DNA from: IMCC26077 sp964418325
GTDB taxonomy: Bacteria > Actinomycetota > Actinomycetes > Nanopelagicales > Nanopelagicaceae
Direction: 5' to 3'
Length of the DNA stretch: 21,878 nucleotides
NCBI GenBank assembly: GCA_964418325.1
Contig: CAYQLC010000023.1
Location: 1-21,878 of the forward strand
The position numbers and the translations under genes are program-made. Positions 14,175 to 21,817 of the stretch are shown piece by piece (the stretch's first letter is position 1; every line of letters begins with the position of its first letter). The notes under the pieces are model-generated. The model was not told the DNA's origin, made no database searches, and saw only the letters and a program-made list of their open reading frames with translations.

Positions 14175-15389
14175 TTAACTGAGCGCGCTTAGCCTTTGTA
14201 ATAAAGGTGGGTGCGTAGCATAAATCTTTACTGCCAATGGATGCGGTGAAAGGTTAGCCAGACTATCAGTGGCAATTTTGATGAGGCCACTCTTGAGCGG
14301 TTCGCCATCATACGTTTGCCTTGCAAATTGATCTGCTTCATATTCATTGCGCCGCGAAATACCGTTTGTTATTAAATCAAGAGCGAACGAGAGTGGGCTG
14401 AAGATGATGAAGAAGGCAAGAATTGATAGATGAAAACTCTGAATATTTGAACCAAGAGCATTCGATAGTTCAGGGAAACGCAGCGCCCAACCGAGCACGG
14501 CGAAGATTACGAGGGATTGGCCAATAGAAAGCAAGAAGCCATAGAGCGTGTGCTTTTTCTTGTAATGTCCAATTTCATGGGCGAGGACAGCCATGATCTC
14601 CCTAGTGCTGAGTTTTTCGACTAATGTGTCGAAGAGAACGATGGTTTTACTTTTGCCTAATCCAGCAAAGAAGGCATTCGCTTTACTCGAACGCTTAGAT
14701 GCATCCATCACAAAGAGTCGACCAATGGAATAACCCTCTTGCGCGCAGTATTTGAGAATCTCCTCTTTCAAGTCGCCATCTTCAAGCGGCTTTAACTTGT
14801 TAAAAAGTGGCAAAATCAAAGTGGTGCCAAACATGAACATCACTAGTGAAAATCCAGACAAGAGGAGCCAGCCAAGAATCCAAAAAGCTCCGCCAGTTTC
14901 TTGGTAGATAAAGACGATGAGCGCAAGCAGCCCACCACCGATGAGACCGGCAAGGGCATAGCCCTTCAATTTGTCGAGGACGAATGTTGCTGGAGTAGTT
15001 TTATTGAAGCCAAACTTTGCTTCGACTACGAAGGTGCCGTAAATATCGAAGGGAAGATCCAGCACGTCTGATACTAAGCCGATAATTGCGAAGAAAATCA
15101 GCGCAATCAAAATTTCGGATTGAACTTGCTCACGAACGTATTTATCAATAGTCCCAAAAACTCCCAACGCTAACGCGAGCACCATGATGATGATGGAATA
15201 AGTAGCATTGGTAATAGATAGCGAAAAATTAGCCTGTGAATACTCTAGGGAGCGGCGATATTCGCTCTCGCTATACAAATTAGCTAACGTGGGGTGTAAT
15301 GCCTTTTTGCTCTCGCGATGATTGAGAATCTTTATTAACGACTCAACTAGATAGCTGAGAATGACGAGCGTGATGAGAAGCGTGAGCAT
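14175..15389 (-). CDS. M48 family metalloprotease, Ste24/CAAX-protease-like
   Basis: A multi-spanning membrane zinc protease of 404 residues, normal for the Ste24 branch, likely used for membrane-protein quality control in bacteria. Hydrophobic segments lie at the N-terminus (LTLLITLVILSYL) and through about residues 60-195. The zinc site is HEIGH (271-275) and the third ligand is the Glu of RRNEYEADQFA (about 349). A conserved substrate-groove region, SKANAFFAGLGKSKTIVLFD, precedes them. An upstream ATG at 15398 adds only three residues. I chose the ATG at 15389 because TACGAT (15402-15397, minus strand) lies 7 nt before it. The gene is divergent from the ABC-F gene with only 25 bp between starts. 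Confidence 0.9.
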   Translation of the reverse strand: MLTLLITLVILSYLVESLIKILNHRESKKALHPTLANLYSESEYRRSLEYSQANFSLSITNATYSIIIMVLALALGVFGTIDKYVREQVQSEILIALIFFAIIGLVSDVLDLPFDIYGTFVVEAKFGFNKTTPATFVLDKLKGYALAGLIGGGLLALIVFIYQETGGAFWILGWLLLSGFSLVMFMFGTTLILPLFNKLKPLEDGDLKEEILKYCAQEGYSIGRLFVMDASKRSSKANAFFAGLGKSKTIVLFDTLVEKLSTREIMAVLAHEIGHYKKKHTLYGFLLSIGQSLVIFAVLGWALRFPELSNALGSNIQSFHLSILAFFIIFSPLSFALDLITNGISRRNEYEADQFARQTYDGEPLKSGLIKIATDSLANLSPHPLAVKIYATHPPLLQRLSALS

Positions 15390-15414
15390 GGAATACATCG
15401 TATGATAGAGAGCT
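15390..15414. promoter_or_regulatory. Overlapping divergent leaderless promoters (M48 and ABC-F genes)
   Basis: The minus-strand -10 TACGAT (15402-15397) lies 7 nt before the ATG at 15389, and the plus-strand -10 TATGAT (15401-15406) lies 8 nt before the ATG at 15415. The two hexamers overlap by two bases. Both promoters are therefore packed into 25 bp and cannot be opened by two polymerases at once. Each -35 region lies inside the other gene's coding sequence. Confidence 0.5.
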
Positions 15415-17211
15415 ATGAATAGCGCACAGGGACTGATAAGCGCTGAAGATATCTCTAAGAATTACGGTAAAGGTGATGTTCTTACAGGCGTCTCGTTAGG
15501 CGTCCTTCGAGGTGAGCGAATTGGCATCGTTGGGCGAAACGGCGGCGGAAAGAGCACGCTCCTTCGAATTCTTGTTGGCGCAGAGCCCCCAGATTCCGGT
15601 CGAATCTCATTCCTCAACGGACTTTCATTGGGTTACCTGGCTCAGATAGATAACTTCGAGCCAGGGGCGACGATTCTCACCGCAATTTTTGGCCAGAGCG
15701 CCACACATTCATGGGCAAGTGATCCAAGAGCTCGAGAGGTTCTGGAGGGGCTCTTTGGCTCGCATAAAGAAGCGGAATTCAATCGACCTATCGAAGGTTT
15801 GTCGGGCGGCGAGCGACGAAGAGTTTCGCTGGCAAAGTTATTAGTAGGTAATCATGATCTCATCTGCCTCGATGAGCCGACCAATCATCTAGATGTCGAA
15901 GGGGTATTTTGGTTGGCTAGTTACCTCAAACGCGAGAAGCGAATCTCCGTTGTCGTCATCACACACGATCGCTGGTTCCTCGATGAAGTGAGCGATAAGA
16001 CCTGGGAAGTTGTTGGAGGAGCGGTAGAGGAGTACGAGGGTGGATATTCAGCATTCGTCTTAGCAAAAGCTGAACGAATCCGGCAATCTGACGTTGAAAC
16101 GGCGCGGCGAAACAATCTGATCAAGAAAGAATTAGCCTGGTTGCGGCGTGGAGCGCCGGCTCGGACAACTAAACCTAAATTCCGAGTAGATGCGGCAAAT
16201 CAACTTATCAGCGCCGAACCGCCACCCCGCGATTCGGTAGAGCTACTAAATTTCGCGACTAACAGGTTGGGTAAGCGAGTCTTCGAACTTAACGACGTAA
16301 CCCTTGGTGTAGCAGGCAAGGTCCTTGCTGAGCATATAAACATCAATTTCGCACCTGGTGCGCGATATGCAATCGTCGGAGCAAATGGCGCAGGAAAGAC
16401 ATCATTTCTTCATCTTTTATCGGGGCGATTAAAGCCCCTAGATGGCCACTTGCAAACCGGGCAAACAGTGAAGCTTGCATTTCTCACTCAGCATTTGGAT
16501 GAGTTGGATCCACAGTGGCGAGTTCTTGAGGCGGTGGAGCAGGTCGCAAAGAGCGTCGACCTTGGAAAGGGCCGCGAACTCTCTGCTTCACAACTCTGCG
16601 AACGATTGGGCTTTGGTAAAGATGCACAGTGGACTCCTGTGCGCGATCTATCTGGCGGTGAGCGCCGACGTTTGCAGTTGACCCGATTACTTATGGAGGG
16701 TCCAAATGTTCTCTTTCTTGATGAGCCCACTAATGATTTTGATGTAGAGACGCTCGCATCTCTGGAAGATCTTCTCGATGGCTTTGCGGGAACAATTCTT
16801 GTGGTTTCGCACGATCGTTATTTTCTCGAAAGAGTATGTGATATCACATTAGGACTGCTTGGTGATGGAACGTTGCGCGACCTTCCGCGAGGTCTCGATC
16901 AATATTTCGAATTACGTGCGAAGTCATCAGAGGTAGACCCTAAAGAAAAGAGTGGCACTCTGAAAACTGCAAAAGTTGATATTCGGGAGTTAAAGAAAGG
17001 TATTGAACGGCTAGAACGATCGGTAGTGCGACGTGAGGAGGAGTTAAAAAAGCTCGAACATGAGATGGCTGAGGCATCAACTGATTTTGCGCGCCTCAGC
17101 GCGATTCATGGGGAGATTGAACGGTTGCAGGCAGAGAAGGAATCGCTGGAGCTCAACTGGCTGGAACTTTTGGGAGAGTTGGAGCAGGCAGAGCACCTGG
17201 AAAGTAAGTAG
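15415..17211 (+). CDS. uup: ABC-F family ATPase, Uup-like
   Basis: A soluble tandem ATPase that acts on ribosomes, helping to resolve stalled elongation; Uup also affects transposon excision in E. coli. The 598-residue protein has two nucleotide-binding domains. Domain 1 has Walker A GRNGGGKST (40-48), LSGGE (129-133) and DEPTNHLD (153-160). Domain 2 has GANGAGKTS (322-330), LSGGE (412-416) and DEPTNDFD (437-444). The interdomain linker carries KKELAWLRRGAPARTTK (237-253), the Uup-type P-site-tRNA-interacting signature as I recall it. Residues about 525-595 form a charged coiled coil like the Uup C-terminal domain. There are no membrane segments. TATGAT sits 8 nt before the ATG, suggesting a leaderless mRNA. 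The sugar-operon genes begin 22 bp downstream with their own -10 element. Confidence 0.9.
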   Translation: MNSAQGLISAEDISKNYGKGDVLTGVSLGVLRGERIGIVGRNGGGKSTLLRILVGAEPPDSGRISFLNGLSLGYLAQIDNFEPGATILTAIFGQSATHSWASDPRAREVLEGLFGSHKEAEFNRPIEGLSGGERRRVSLAKLLVGNHDLICLDEPTNHLDVEGVFWLASYLKREKRISVVVITHDRWFLDEVSDKTWEVVGGAVEEYEGGYSAFVLAKAERIRQSDVETARRNNLIKKELAWLRRGAPARTTKPKFRVDAANQLISAEPPPRDSVELLNFATNRLGKRVFELNDVTLGVAGKVLAEHININFAPGARYAIVGANGAGKTSFLHLLSGRLKPLDGHLQTGQTVKLAFLTQHLDELDPQWRVLEAVEQVAKSVDLGKGRELSASQLCERLGFGKDAQWTPVRDLSGGERRRLQLTRLLMEGPNVLFLDEPTNDFDVETLASLEDLLDGFAGTILVVSHDRYFLERVCDITLGLLGDGTLRDLPRGLDQYFELRAKSSEVDPKEKSGTLKTAKVDIRELKKGIERLERSVVRREEELKKLEHEMAEASTDFARLSAIHGEIERLQAEKESLELNWLELLGELEQAEHLESK

Positions 17212-17221
17212 TTTGCAGTAG

Positions 17222-17233
17222 TAGTGTTCAAGC
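17222..17233 (+). promoter_or_regulatory. Leaderless -10 element of the sugar-catabolic operon
   Basis: TAGTGT (17222-17227) lies 6 nt before the ATG at 17234, in the 22-bp gap after the ABC-F gene. No Shine-Dalgarno sequence is present. The -35 position would fall inside the preceding coding sequence and shows no consensus, suggesting a weak or activator-dependent promoter. Confidence 0.4.
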
Positions 17234-17947
17234 ATGCGTCCAATCGTGCAAGTTTCCCTGGATCTCACAGATATCAACGAGGCAATGGAAATGGCTCATA
17301 CTGCGATGCGAGCTGGCGTGGACTGGTTAGAGGCAGGAACGCCGTTTATTCTCGCCGAGGGTCTTCATGGGGTGAGGGCGCTCCGAGCAGAATTTCCTAA
17401 CACACCAATCGTGGCGGATCTCAAAACGATGGATGGTGGATACCTAGAGGCAGAGATGATGGCTAAGGCTGGCGCGACGCACGTGGTAGTCATGGCGCGA
17501 GCGCATCCCGAGACTATTAAATGTGTAGTGCAAGCGGGTAAAGATTTTGGAGCAGTGGTGATGGGGGACAATCTTGGATGTCCCGATATGGTCCAAGGCG
17601 CACGCGAATTAGAAGAACTCGGTTGTGACATGGTCATTCATCACATTGGTTTTGATGAGCGTCGTGGAATCGCTGCTCGAGGTGAGCGGGCTCCGAATCC
17701 ACTCGATGAATTACGTGAGGTAGTTGAAGCAGTTTCGGTTCCCGTGCAAGCAGTTGGTGGCTTAACTCTTGAACAGGCTATTAAAACTCCAGAATATGGC
17801 GCTCCACTAGTGGTCATCGGAGCACCACTTGCGATCGATGCTGACTCATTTAGTCGTGGGGCTGGAAATGTAGAAGAAGTATTACGAAAGATTTGTAAGC
17901 AAGTCCATGCTTATGGCGATGTACCAGTTAAGGGAGAGCGACGATAA
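17234..17947 (+). CDS. HPS/KGPDC-family (OMP-decarboxylase superfamily) aldolase or decarboxylase
   Basis: Related to 3-hexulose-6-phosphate synthase and 3-keto-L-gulonate-6-phosphate decarboxylase, TIM-barrel enzymes that make or break a C-C bond next to a keto group through a Mg2+-stabilised enediolate. The 237-residue protein keeps the barrel's catalytic set: Asp10 (strand 1), Glu33 in LEAGTP, the DxKxxD motif ADLKTMD (Asp62, Lys64, Asp67), and His137 and Asp141 in HHIGFD. This is closer to HPS than to UlaD. The phosphate loops read VGGL (174-177) and IGAPLA (195-200); the second departs from the usual GG/GRxI pattern. No 6-phospho-3-hexuloisomerase and no sugar kinase is nearby, so formaldehyde fixation is unlikely to be its job. 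It is first in a four-gene operon; its stop overlaps the next ATG (TAATG). The exact substrate is unknown. Confidence 0.85.
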   Translation: MRPIVQVSLDLTDINEAMEMAHTAMRAGVDWLEAGTPFILAEGLHGVRALRAEFPNTPIVADLKTMDGGYLEAEMMAKAGATHVVVMARAHPETIKCVVQAGKDFGAVVMGDNLGCPDMVQGARELEELGCDMVIHHIGFDERRGIAARGERAPNPLDELREVVEAVSVPVQAVGGLTLEQAIKTPEYGAPLVVIGAPLAIDADSFSRGAGNVEEVLRKICKQVHAYGDVPVKGERR

Positions 17948-18969
17948 TGGGCAATCTGGGAGTAGTTAATTTCGGGAAGGAACCACATAGCGTCGAACTT
18001 CGGGAGGTTCCCAAGCCTGCAATCGGAGCGGATGACGTTCTTGTAGAAGTTGCAGCAGTGAGCGTCTGCGGCAGCGATCTTCACCAATGGACCTCCTCAC
18101 ACAGTTGGCCGGTTAACTATCCCGTTGTCTTGGGGCACGAATTTGGTGGGAAAGTTGTTGAGGTCGGTGCAAATGTTGCCAGTTGGAAGATTGGCGATCG
18201 AGTCGTTAGCGAGACTGCGGCAATTATTGATCATGACTCTCCGATGACCAGGATCGGTCGCTATAACTTAGATCCCACGCGAAAAGGTTTTGGTTATGGC
18301 GTAAATGGTGCAATGACAAAATATGTGAAAGTGCCAGCGCGCTGCCTCCATAAGATCCCCGAGAATGTTCCATTCGAACATGCTGCACTCACTGAACCAT
18401 GTTCAGTTGCATACAGCGCAGTGATTGCACCGGGTTATATCAAGCCTGGTGATCGCGTAGTCATTCTTGGCCCTGGTCCAATCGGTGTGCTCTGTGGCGC
18501 CATGGCAAAGTTGGCAGGCGCAGAAGTTGCTGTTGTGGGTTTAGAGCGAGATCGCGAGCGATTAAAAGCTGCCCAGGCTTATGGTTGTGAGGTAATAATC
18601 GGTGATGCTAAAAATTGGGCAACTGCAGTAGATGGTCTAGGAGCTGATGGAGTTGTCGATTCCGCAGGAATTTCAGCAACTTTGAAGATCGCGCTGGATT
18701 TAGTTCGTCCTGCAGGTTGGGTTGCAAAAGTAGGTTGGGGACCACAACCTTTAGATTTCTCTCTCGATTCACTTGTTCAGAAGAATGTGACGCTGCAAGG
18801 CAGTTTTAGCCACAACTGGCCAATGTGGGAGCGAGTGCTTCGAATGATGAGCACTGGGCAATTGGATATCACTCCGGTCCTTGGTGGAATTTATCCATTA
18901 GACCGATGGGAGGAGGCATTTGAGGCGATGCACTCAGGTGCAATTTTGAAAGCGGTGTTGAAACCATGA
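17947..18969 (+). CDS. Zinc-type medium-chain dehydrogenase lacking the structural-zinc cysteines
   Basis: An MDR/alcohol-dehydrogenase-family enzyme of the sorbitol/threonine dehydrogenase type that oxidises a polyol or sugar-acid hydroxyl with NAD(P)+. The 340-residue protein has the catalytic zinc ligands Cys41 (VCGSDLH), His64-Glu65 (GHEF) and Glu150 (TEPCSV). The cofactor motif is GPGPIG (175-180) and Glu200 lies at the end of the following strand, favouring NAD. In most relatives the lobe around residues 88-115 carries four cysteines for a structural zinc. Here that stretch (SETAAIIDHDSPM, GRYNLDP) has none, so the enzyme probably binds only the catalytic zinc. The ATG overlaps the stop of the upstream lyase gene and its end overlaps the next ATG by 4 bp. 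Confidence 0.9.
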   Translation: MGNLGVVNFGKEPHSVELREVPKPAIGADDVLVEVAAVSVCGSDLHQWTSSHSWPVNYPVVLGHEFGGKVVEVGANVASWKIGDRVVSETAAIIDHDSPMTRIGRYNLDPTRKGFGYGVNGAMTKYVKVPARCLHKIPENVPFEHAALTEPCSVAYSAVIAPGYIKPGDRVVILGPGPIGVLCGAMAKLAGAEVAVVGLERDRERLKAAQAYGCEVIIGDAKNWATAVDGLGADGVVDSAGISATLKIALDLVRPAGWVAKVGWGPQPLDFSLDSLVQKNVTLQGSFSHNWPMWERVLRMMSTGQLDITPVLGGIYPLDRWEEAFEAMHSGAILKAVLKP

Positions 18970-19742
18970 GCAAACGACTTGAGGGCAAATCAATCATCGT
19001 CACTGGTGGCACTTCTGGAATCGGCGCAGCAATAGCGCGTTCAATCATCCATGAGGGTGGCCAGGTGCTTGTCCATGGAATTAATGAGAGCGAAGGTCGA
19101 GCTCTCGTAAACTCCCTAGGCGCTCAGTCATCCCTATGTATTGCAGATTTGGCAGAGGAGGGCGCTCCGGAAATGATTGTCGCAGCAGCGCTCGCTGCTT
19201 TCGGAAAGATTGACGGGTTGGTCAACAATGCCGCAATCATTGAGCGATCAAATTTGAAGGCGATAACCAGCACTAGTTTCGACCAAACGATTACCGTTAA
19301 TACGAAGGCGCCACTCTTTTTGATACAGGCGGCACATCCATACCTAGTCAAAACGAAAGGTAGCGTTCTTAACATCGGCTCAATCAATGCATATGCAGGC
19401 GAATCGACGTTACTTGCTTACAGCATGAGCAAAGGTGCGCTGCAAACGATGACGCGAAATCTGGCAAATGCACTAGGCGTAACTGGTGTCCGCATCAATC
19501 TGATTAACCCTGGCTGGATACTCACCGAGCGCGAGGATCGGGATCAAGTGGCACGTGGTTTAGAGGTGGGGTGGCATAAGAATCTCGATCGCAACGCAAT
19601 TCCTATGGGCGAGATGTCTACTCCGGAGAATCTTGCCCATGCAGCCGTCTATTGGCTTAGCGATGAGTCTTATCCATTTACAGGCTCGGTTGTAGAGCTC
19701 GAACAATTCTCGATTATCGGAAGAAATCCGGAGAAACTGTAG
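18966..19742 (+). CDS. Short-chain dehydrogenase/reductase in the sugar operon
   Basis: An NAD(P)-dependent SDR of 258 residues, likely oxidising a sugar, polyol or aldonate. TGGTSGIG is at 13-20, NNAA (in place of NNAG) at 87-90, and the catalytic Ser139, Tyr152 and Lys156 lie in IGSIN and YSMSK. The C-terminal region resembles gluconate-5-dehydrogenase or 3-ketoacyl-reductase-like SDRs but does not settle the substrate. An ATGA overlap with the upstream dehydrogenase and a zero-base gap to the epimerase gene indicate tight translational coupling. With the zinc dehydrogenase it provides two oxidation steps within one operon. Confidence 0.9.
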   Translation: MSKRLEGKSIIVTGGTSGIGAAIARSIIHEGGQVLVHGINESEGRALVNSLGAQSSLCIADLAEEGAPEMIVAAALAAFGKIDGLVNNAAIIERSNLKAITSTSFDQTITVNTKAPLFLIQAAHPYLVKTKGSVLNIGSINAYAGESTLLAYSMSKGALQTMTRNLANALGVTGVRINLINPGWILTEREDRDQVARGLEVGWHKNLDRNAIPMGEMSTPENLAHAAVYWLSDESYPFTGSVVELEQFSIIGRNPEKL

Positions 19743-20624
19743 ATGCCGAAAATTGCTGCATTCCCCAAGGGATTCATCAAGCAACTTGTCTCAGGAGAGA
19801 TGAGCATTTATCAGTGGATTGATCTTGCCTCCGAGTTAAAGATTGATGGCCTTGAGTTTTATAACGATTTTGCTGATGTCAAAGATTCGAGTAATTGGCC
19901 AAAGATTCGTAAGGCAGTGGAAGATGCTGGAATGGTGATTCCCATGATGTGCGCTTCGCCAGACTTCACAATTCCAGAGCGCGCCGGTCGTGAGCGAGAA
20001 GTAGCGAAAGAGATCGCATCAATCCGAATGAGCGCCGAACTTGGTGCCAAGTATTGCCGGGTCCTTTCAGGCCAACGACGCAAGAACATCACTCGCGAAG
20101 AGGGGCTCGGATATGTCGTCGAATCAATCGAGGCTTGCCTGCCTGAAGCAGAGCGTTTAGGCATCACTTTAATCTTAGAGAATCACTACAAGGATGATTT
20201 CTGGACTGAACCTGAGTTTGCACAAATGATGGACGTCTTTGTCGAACTGGTAAATCGGATCGATTCACCCTGGTTTGGCGTTAACTTTGATCCGAGCAAT
20301 GCCATAGCTGCAGGTGAAGAACCACTAGAACTTCTCGACAAAGTGAAACACCGAGTAGTTACTATGCATGCCAGTGATCGCTACCTCGCGAATGGCACTA
20401 TCGAGGATCTGAGAAGAGAAGAAGGAGGCAGCGCGGGGTATGTCTCATTTTTCAAACACGGTGTGATTGGTAAAGGTCTCAATGATTATGATGCAATCTT
20501 TTCGACATTAAAGGGTGTGGGCTTCGATGGCTGGATCAGTATTGAGGACGGCATCGATGGTATGGACCAGATGCATGAAAGCGCTGAATTTCTCAAGCGC
20601 AAAGTCAAGCAACACTGGGGTTAG
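19743..20624 (+). CDS. Sugar (phosphate) isomerase/epimerase, xylose-isomerase-like TIM barrel
   Basis: A 293-residue member of the AP-endonuclease-2/xylose-isomerase-like family, which contains ketose 3-epimerases and UlaE-type L-xylulose-5-phosphate 3-epimerases. The four metal ligands are visible at strand ends: Glu146 (ILENHY), Asp183 (NFDPSNA), His209 (MHASD) and Glu268 (SIEDG). A conserved substrate-proximal Arg may be Arg213. It is the last gene of the operon, starting directly after the SDR stop. Its pairing with a KGPDC-family lyase parallels the UlaD-UlaE pair of L-ascorbate catabolism, but without kinase, phosphotransferase system or UlaF here. The 3' end overlaps the convergent antiporter gene by 4 bp. 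Family is firm, substrate unknown. Confidence 0.88.
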   Translation: MPKIAAFPKGFIKQLVSGEMSIYQWIDLASELKIDGLEFYNDFADVKDSSNWPKIRKAVEDAGMVIPMMCASPDFTIPERAGREREVAKEIASIRMSAELGAKYCRVLSGQRRKNITREEGLGYVVESIEACLPEAERLGITLILENHYKDDFWTEPEFAQMMDVFVELVNRIDSPWFGVNFDPSNAIAAGEEPLELLDKVKHRVVTMHASDRYLANGTIEDLRREEGGSAGYVSFFKHGVIGKGLNDYDAIFSTLKGVGFDGWISIEDGIDGMDQMHESAEFLKRKVKQHWG

Positions 20625-21799
20625 CCAGCTTTCTCAAAAGTACTCCTGAAGAAACGGAGCAAAAGGGAGGCAGCTAACGTGGTTGCGACCACGTAAGCAA
20701 CGGTCAATGCTTTTAATTCGTCACTATATGCAAGACTTGCGGAAAAACCTGCAATAATCACGGAGAATTCGCCACGCGGAATAAGAAATGCGCCAACTCG
20801 TCGCCAACTCATTGGGTCTTGGAGATCCTTTGCAACCCACCAACCAATAAACATCTTTCCAGCAATACCTAATATTACTAATGGGATGACTACGCCAAGA
20901 ACATCTAGAATTTGCAATGGATTGATAGAGAGTCCGAAGAAAATAAAGAAAATTGCCGCAAAGAAATCTCTTAACGGTGCTAGACGTAAGCGCACCGCTG
21001 TCGCGACTTCTCCAGCAAGCAACAGGCCTACGAGAAAGGCTGCAATTGCTCCTGAGAAACCTGCCAAACCTGCTGCTCCCGCCGCTACCAGGGCAGATCC
21101 GAAAACAGTCAGCAGTAACGAGCTTGCGCTGAATTTTCTAAAAATTTGTGAAAAGAGGTTCTCCCGTTTTACACCAATCAAAAGGACGAATCCGGTGATC
21201 AAAAGGGCTAATGACACCGATAACACCCCACTTATTAGCCCTACTCCGAGCAATGTTGAGGTAATCAGTGGCAAGTAAGGAGCTAGCAATAAATCTTCAC
21301 TAATCAACACCGCAATGGTTTTCTTCGCTACTTGTGATTTCGCCCAGCCGGACTCTCGAATTAGTTCAGATGCGATACCCGAAGAAGAAACGTAAGTGAT
21401 ACCCCCCAAGAGAAGGGCGCCTTTAAAACCCCAACCTAAAAAAATAGCGACAAGAGCACCTGGTATTCCGTTCACAACAACGTCAAAAACGATAACGCTT
21501 TTGGAGGTTTGAAAAGTTTGACCTATTTCACGTGCTGAATACTCCAATCCCATCAGTAGCAAGAGAAGAATCGCCCCTATTTGCGCTCCGATGTTGAGAA
21601 AATCGCTTGAAAGATTTAGTGGGGCAATTCCACCGGTACCAAACAGAAGTCCGATTGCTAAAAAAAGAGGTACTGCCGACAAAGCTATTTTTGATGCAAT
21701 GAATGCGACTATTCCGAGCAGAAGTAAGACGCCGCCTATCTCTAGCAAAATTAGGTTGTCAACCGCCTCGCTCGAAGCGGCCAAGACCTCAATCCCCAT
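20621..21799 (-). CDS. CPA2-family cation/H+ antiporter (Kef/Na+-H+ exchanger type)
   Basis: An integral membrane monovalent cation/proton antiporter. The 392-residue protein consists almost wholly of hydrophobic helices (about 12-13) and has the CPA2 features LLFGTGGIAPL near residue 55, LLLLMGLEYSAREI, and the central VLISEDLLLAPYL in the position of the ion-binding acidic pair. GFSGAIAAFLVGLLLA and FFAAIFFIFFGLSI follow, then IPRGEFSVIIAG. There is no C-terminal NAD-binding (TrkA-N) or RCK domain, so it is the short membrane-only form. Such forms often work with a separate TrkA-C subunit, which I do not see here. It starts at the ATG at 21799, 18 bp from a divergent start codon. AATACT lies 6 nt upstream, an imperfect -10. 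Confidence 0.88.
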   Translation of the reverse strand: MGIEVLAASSEAVDNLILLEIGGVLLLLGIVAFIASKIALSAVPLFLAIGLLFGTGGIAPLNLSSDFLNIGAQIGAILLLLLMGLEYSAREIGQTFQTSKSVIVFDVVVNGIPGALVAIFLGWGFKGALLLGGITYVSSSGIASELIRESGWAKSQVAKKTIAVLISEDLLLAPYLPLITSTLLGVGLISGVLSVSLALLITGFVLLIGVKRENLFSQIFRKFSASSLLLTVFGSALVAAGAAGLAGFSGAIAAFLVGLLLAGEVATAVRLRLAPLRDFFAAIFFIFFGLSINPLQILDVLGVVIPLVILGIAGKMFIGWWVAKDLQDPMSWRRVGAFLIPRGEFSVIIAGFSASLAYSDELKALTVAYVVATTLAASLLLRFFRSTFEKAG

Positions 21800-21817
21800 A
21801 ACGGTAGTATTCCATTT
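21800..21817. promoter_or_regulatory. 18-bp divergent control region, antiporter and TRIC-like genes
   Basis: On the plus strand TAGTAT (21805-21810) lies 7 nt before the ATG at 21818. On the minus strand the overlapping AATACT (21811-21806) lies 6 nt before the ATG at 21799. The two -10 elements would occupy the same bases, an arrangement like that at 15390-15414. Confidence 0.4.

Noticed and set aside
15415..17211. Antibiotic-resistance ABC-F protein
   Set aside because: The linker and the C-terminal coiled coil match the housekeeping Uup type rather than Vga/Msr/OptrA resistance factors with long interdomain loops.
17234..17947. Formaldehyde-fixing RuMP pathway enzyme
   Set aside because: The protein is HPS-like, but no 6-phospho-3-hexuloisomerase or methanol/formaldehyde gene is nearby; the neighbours indicate sugar or sugar-acid catabolism.
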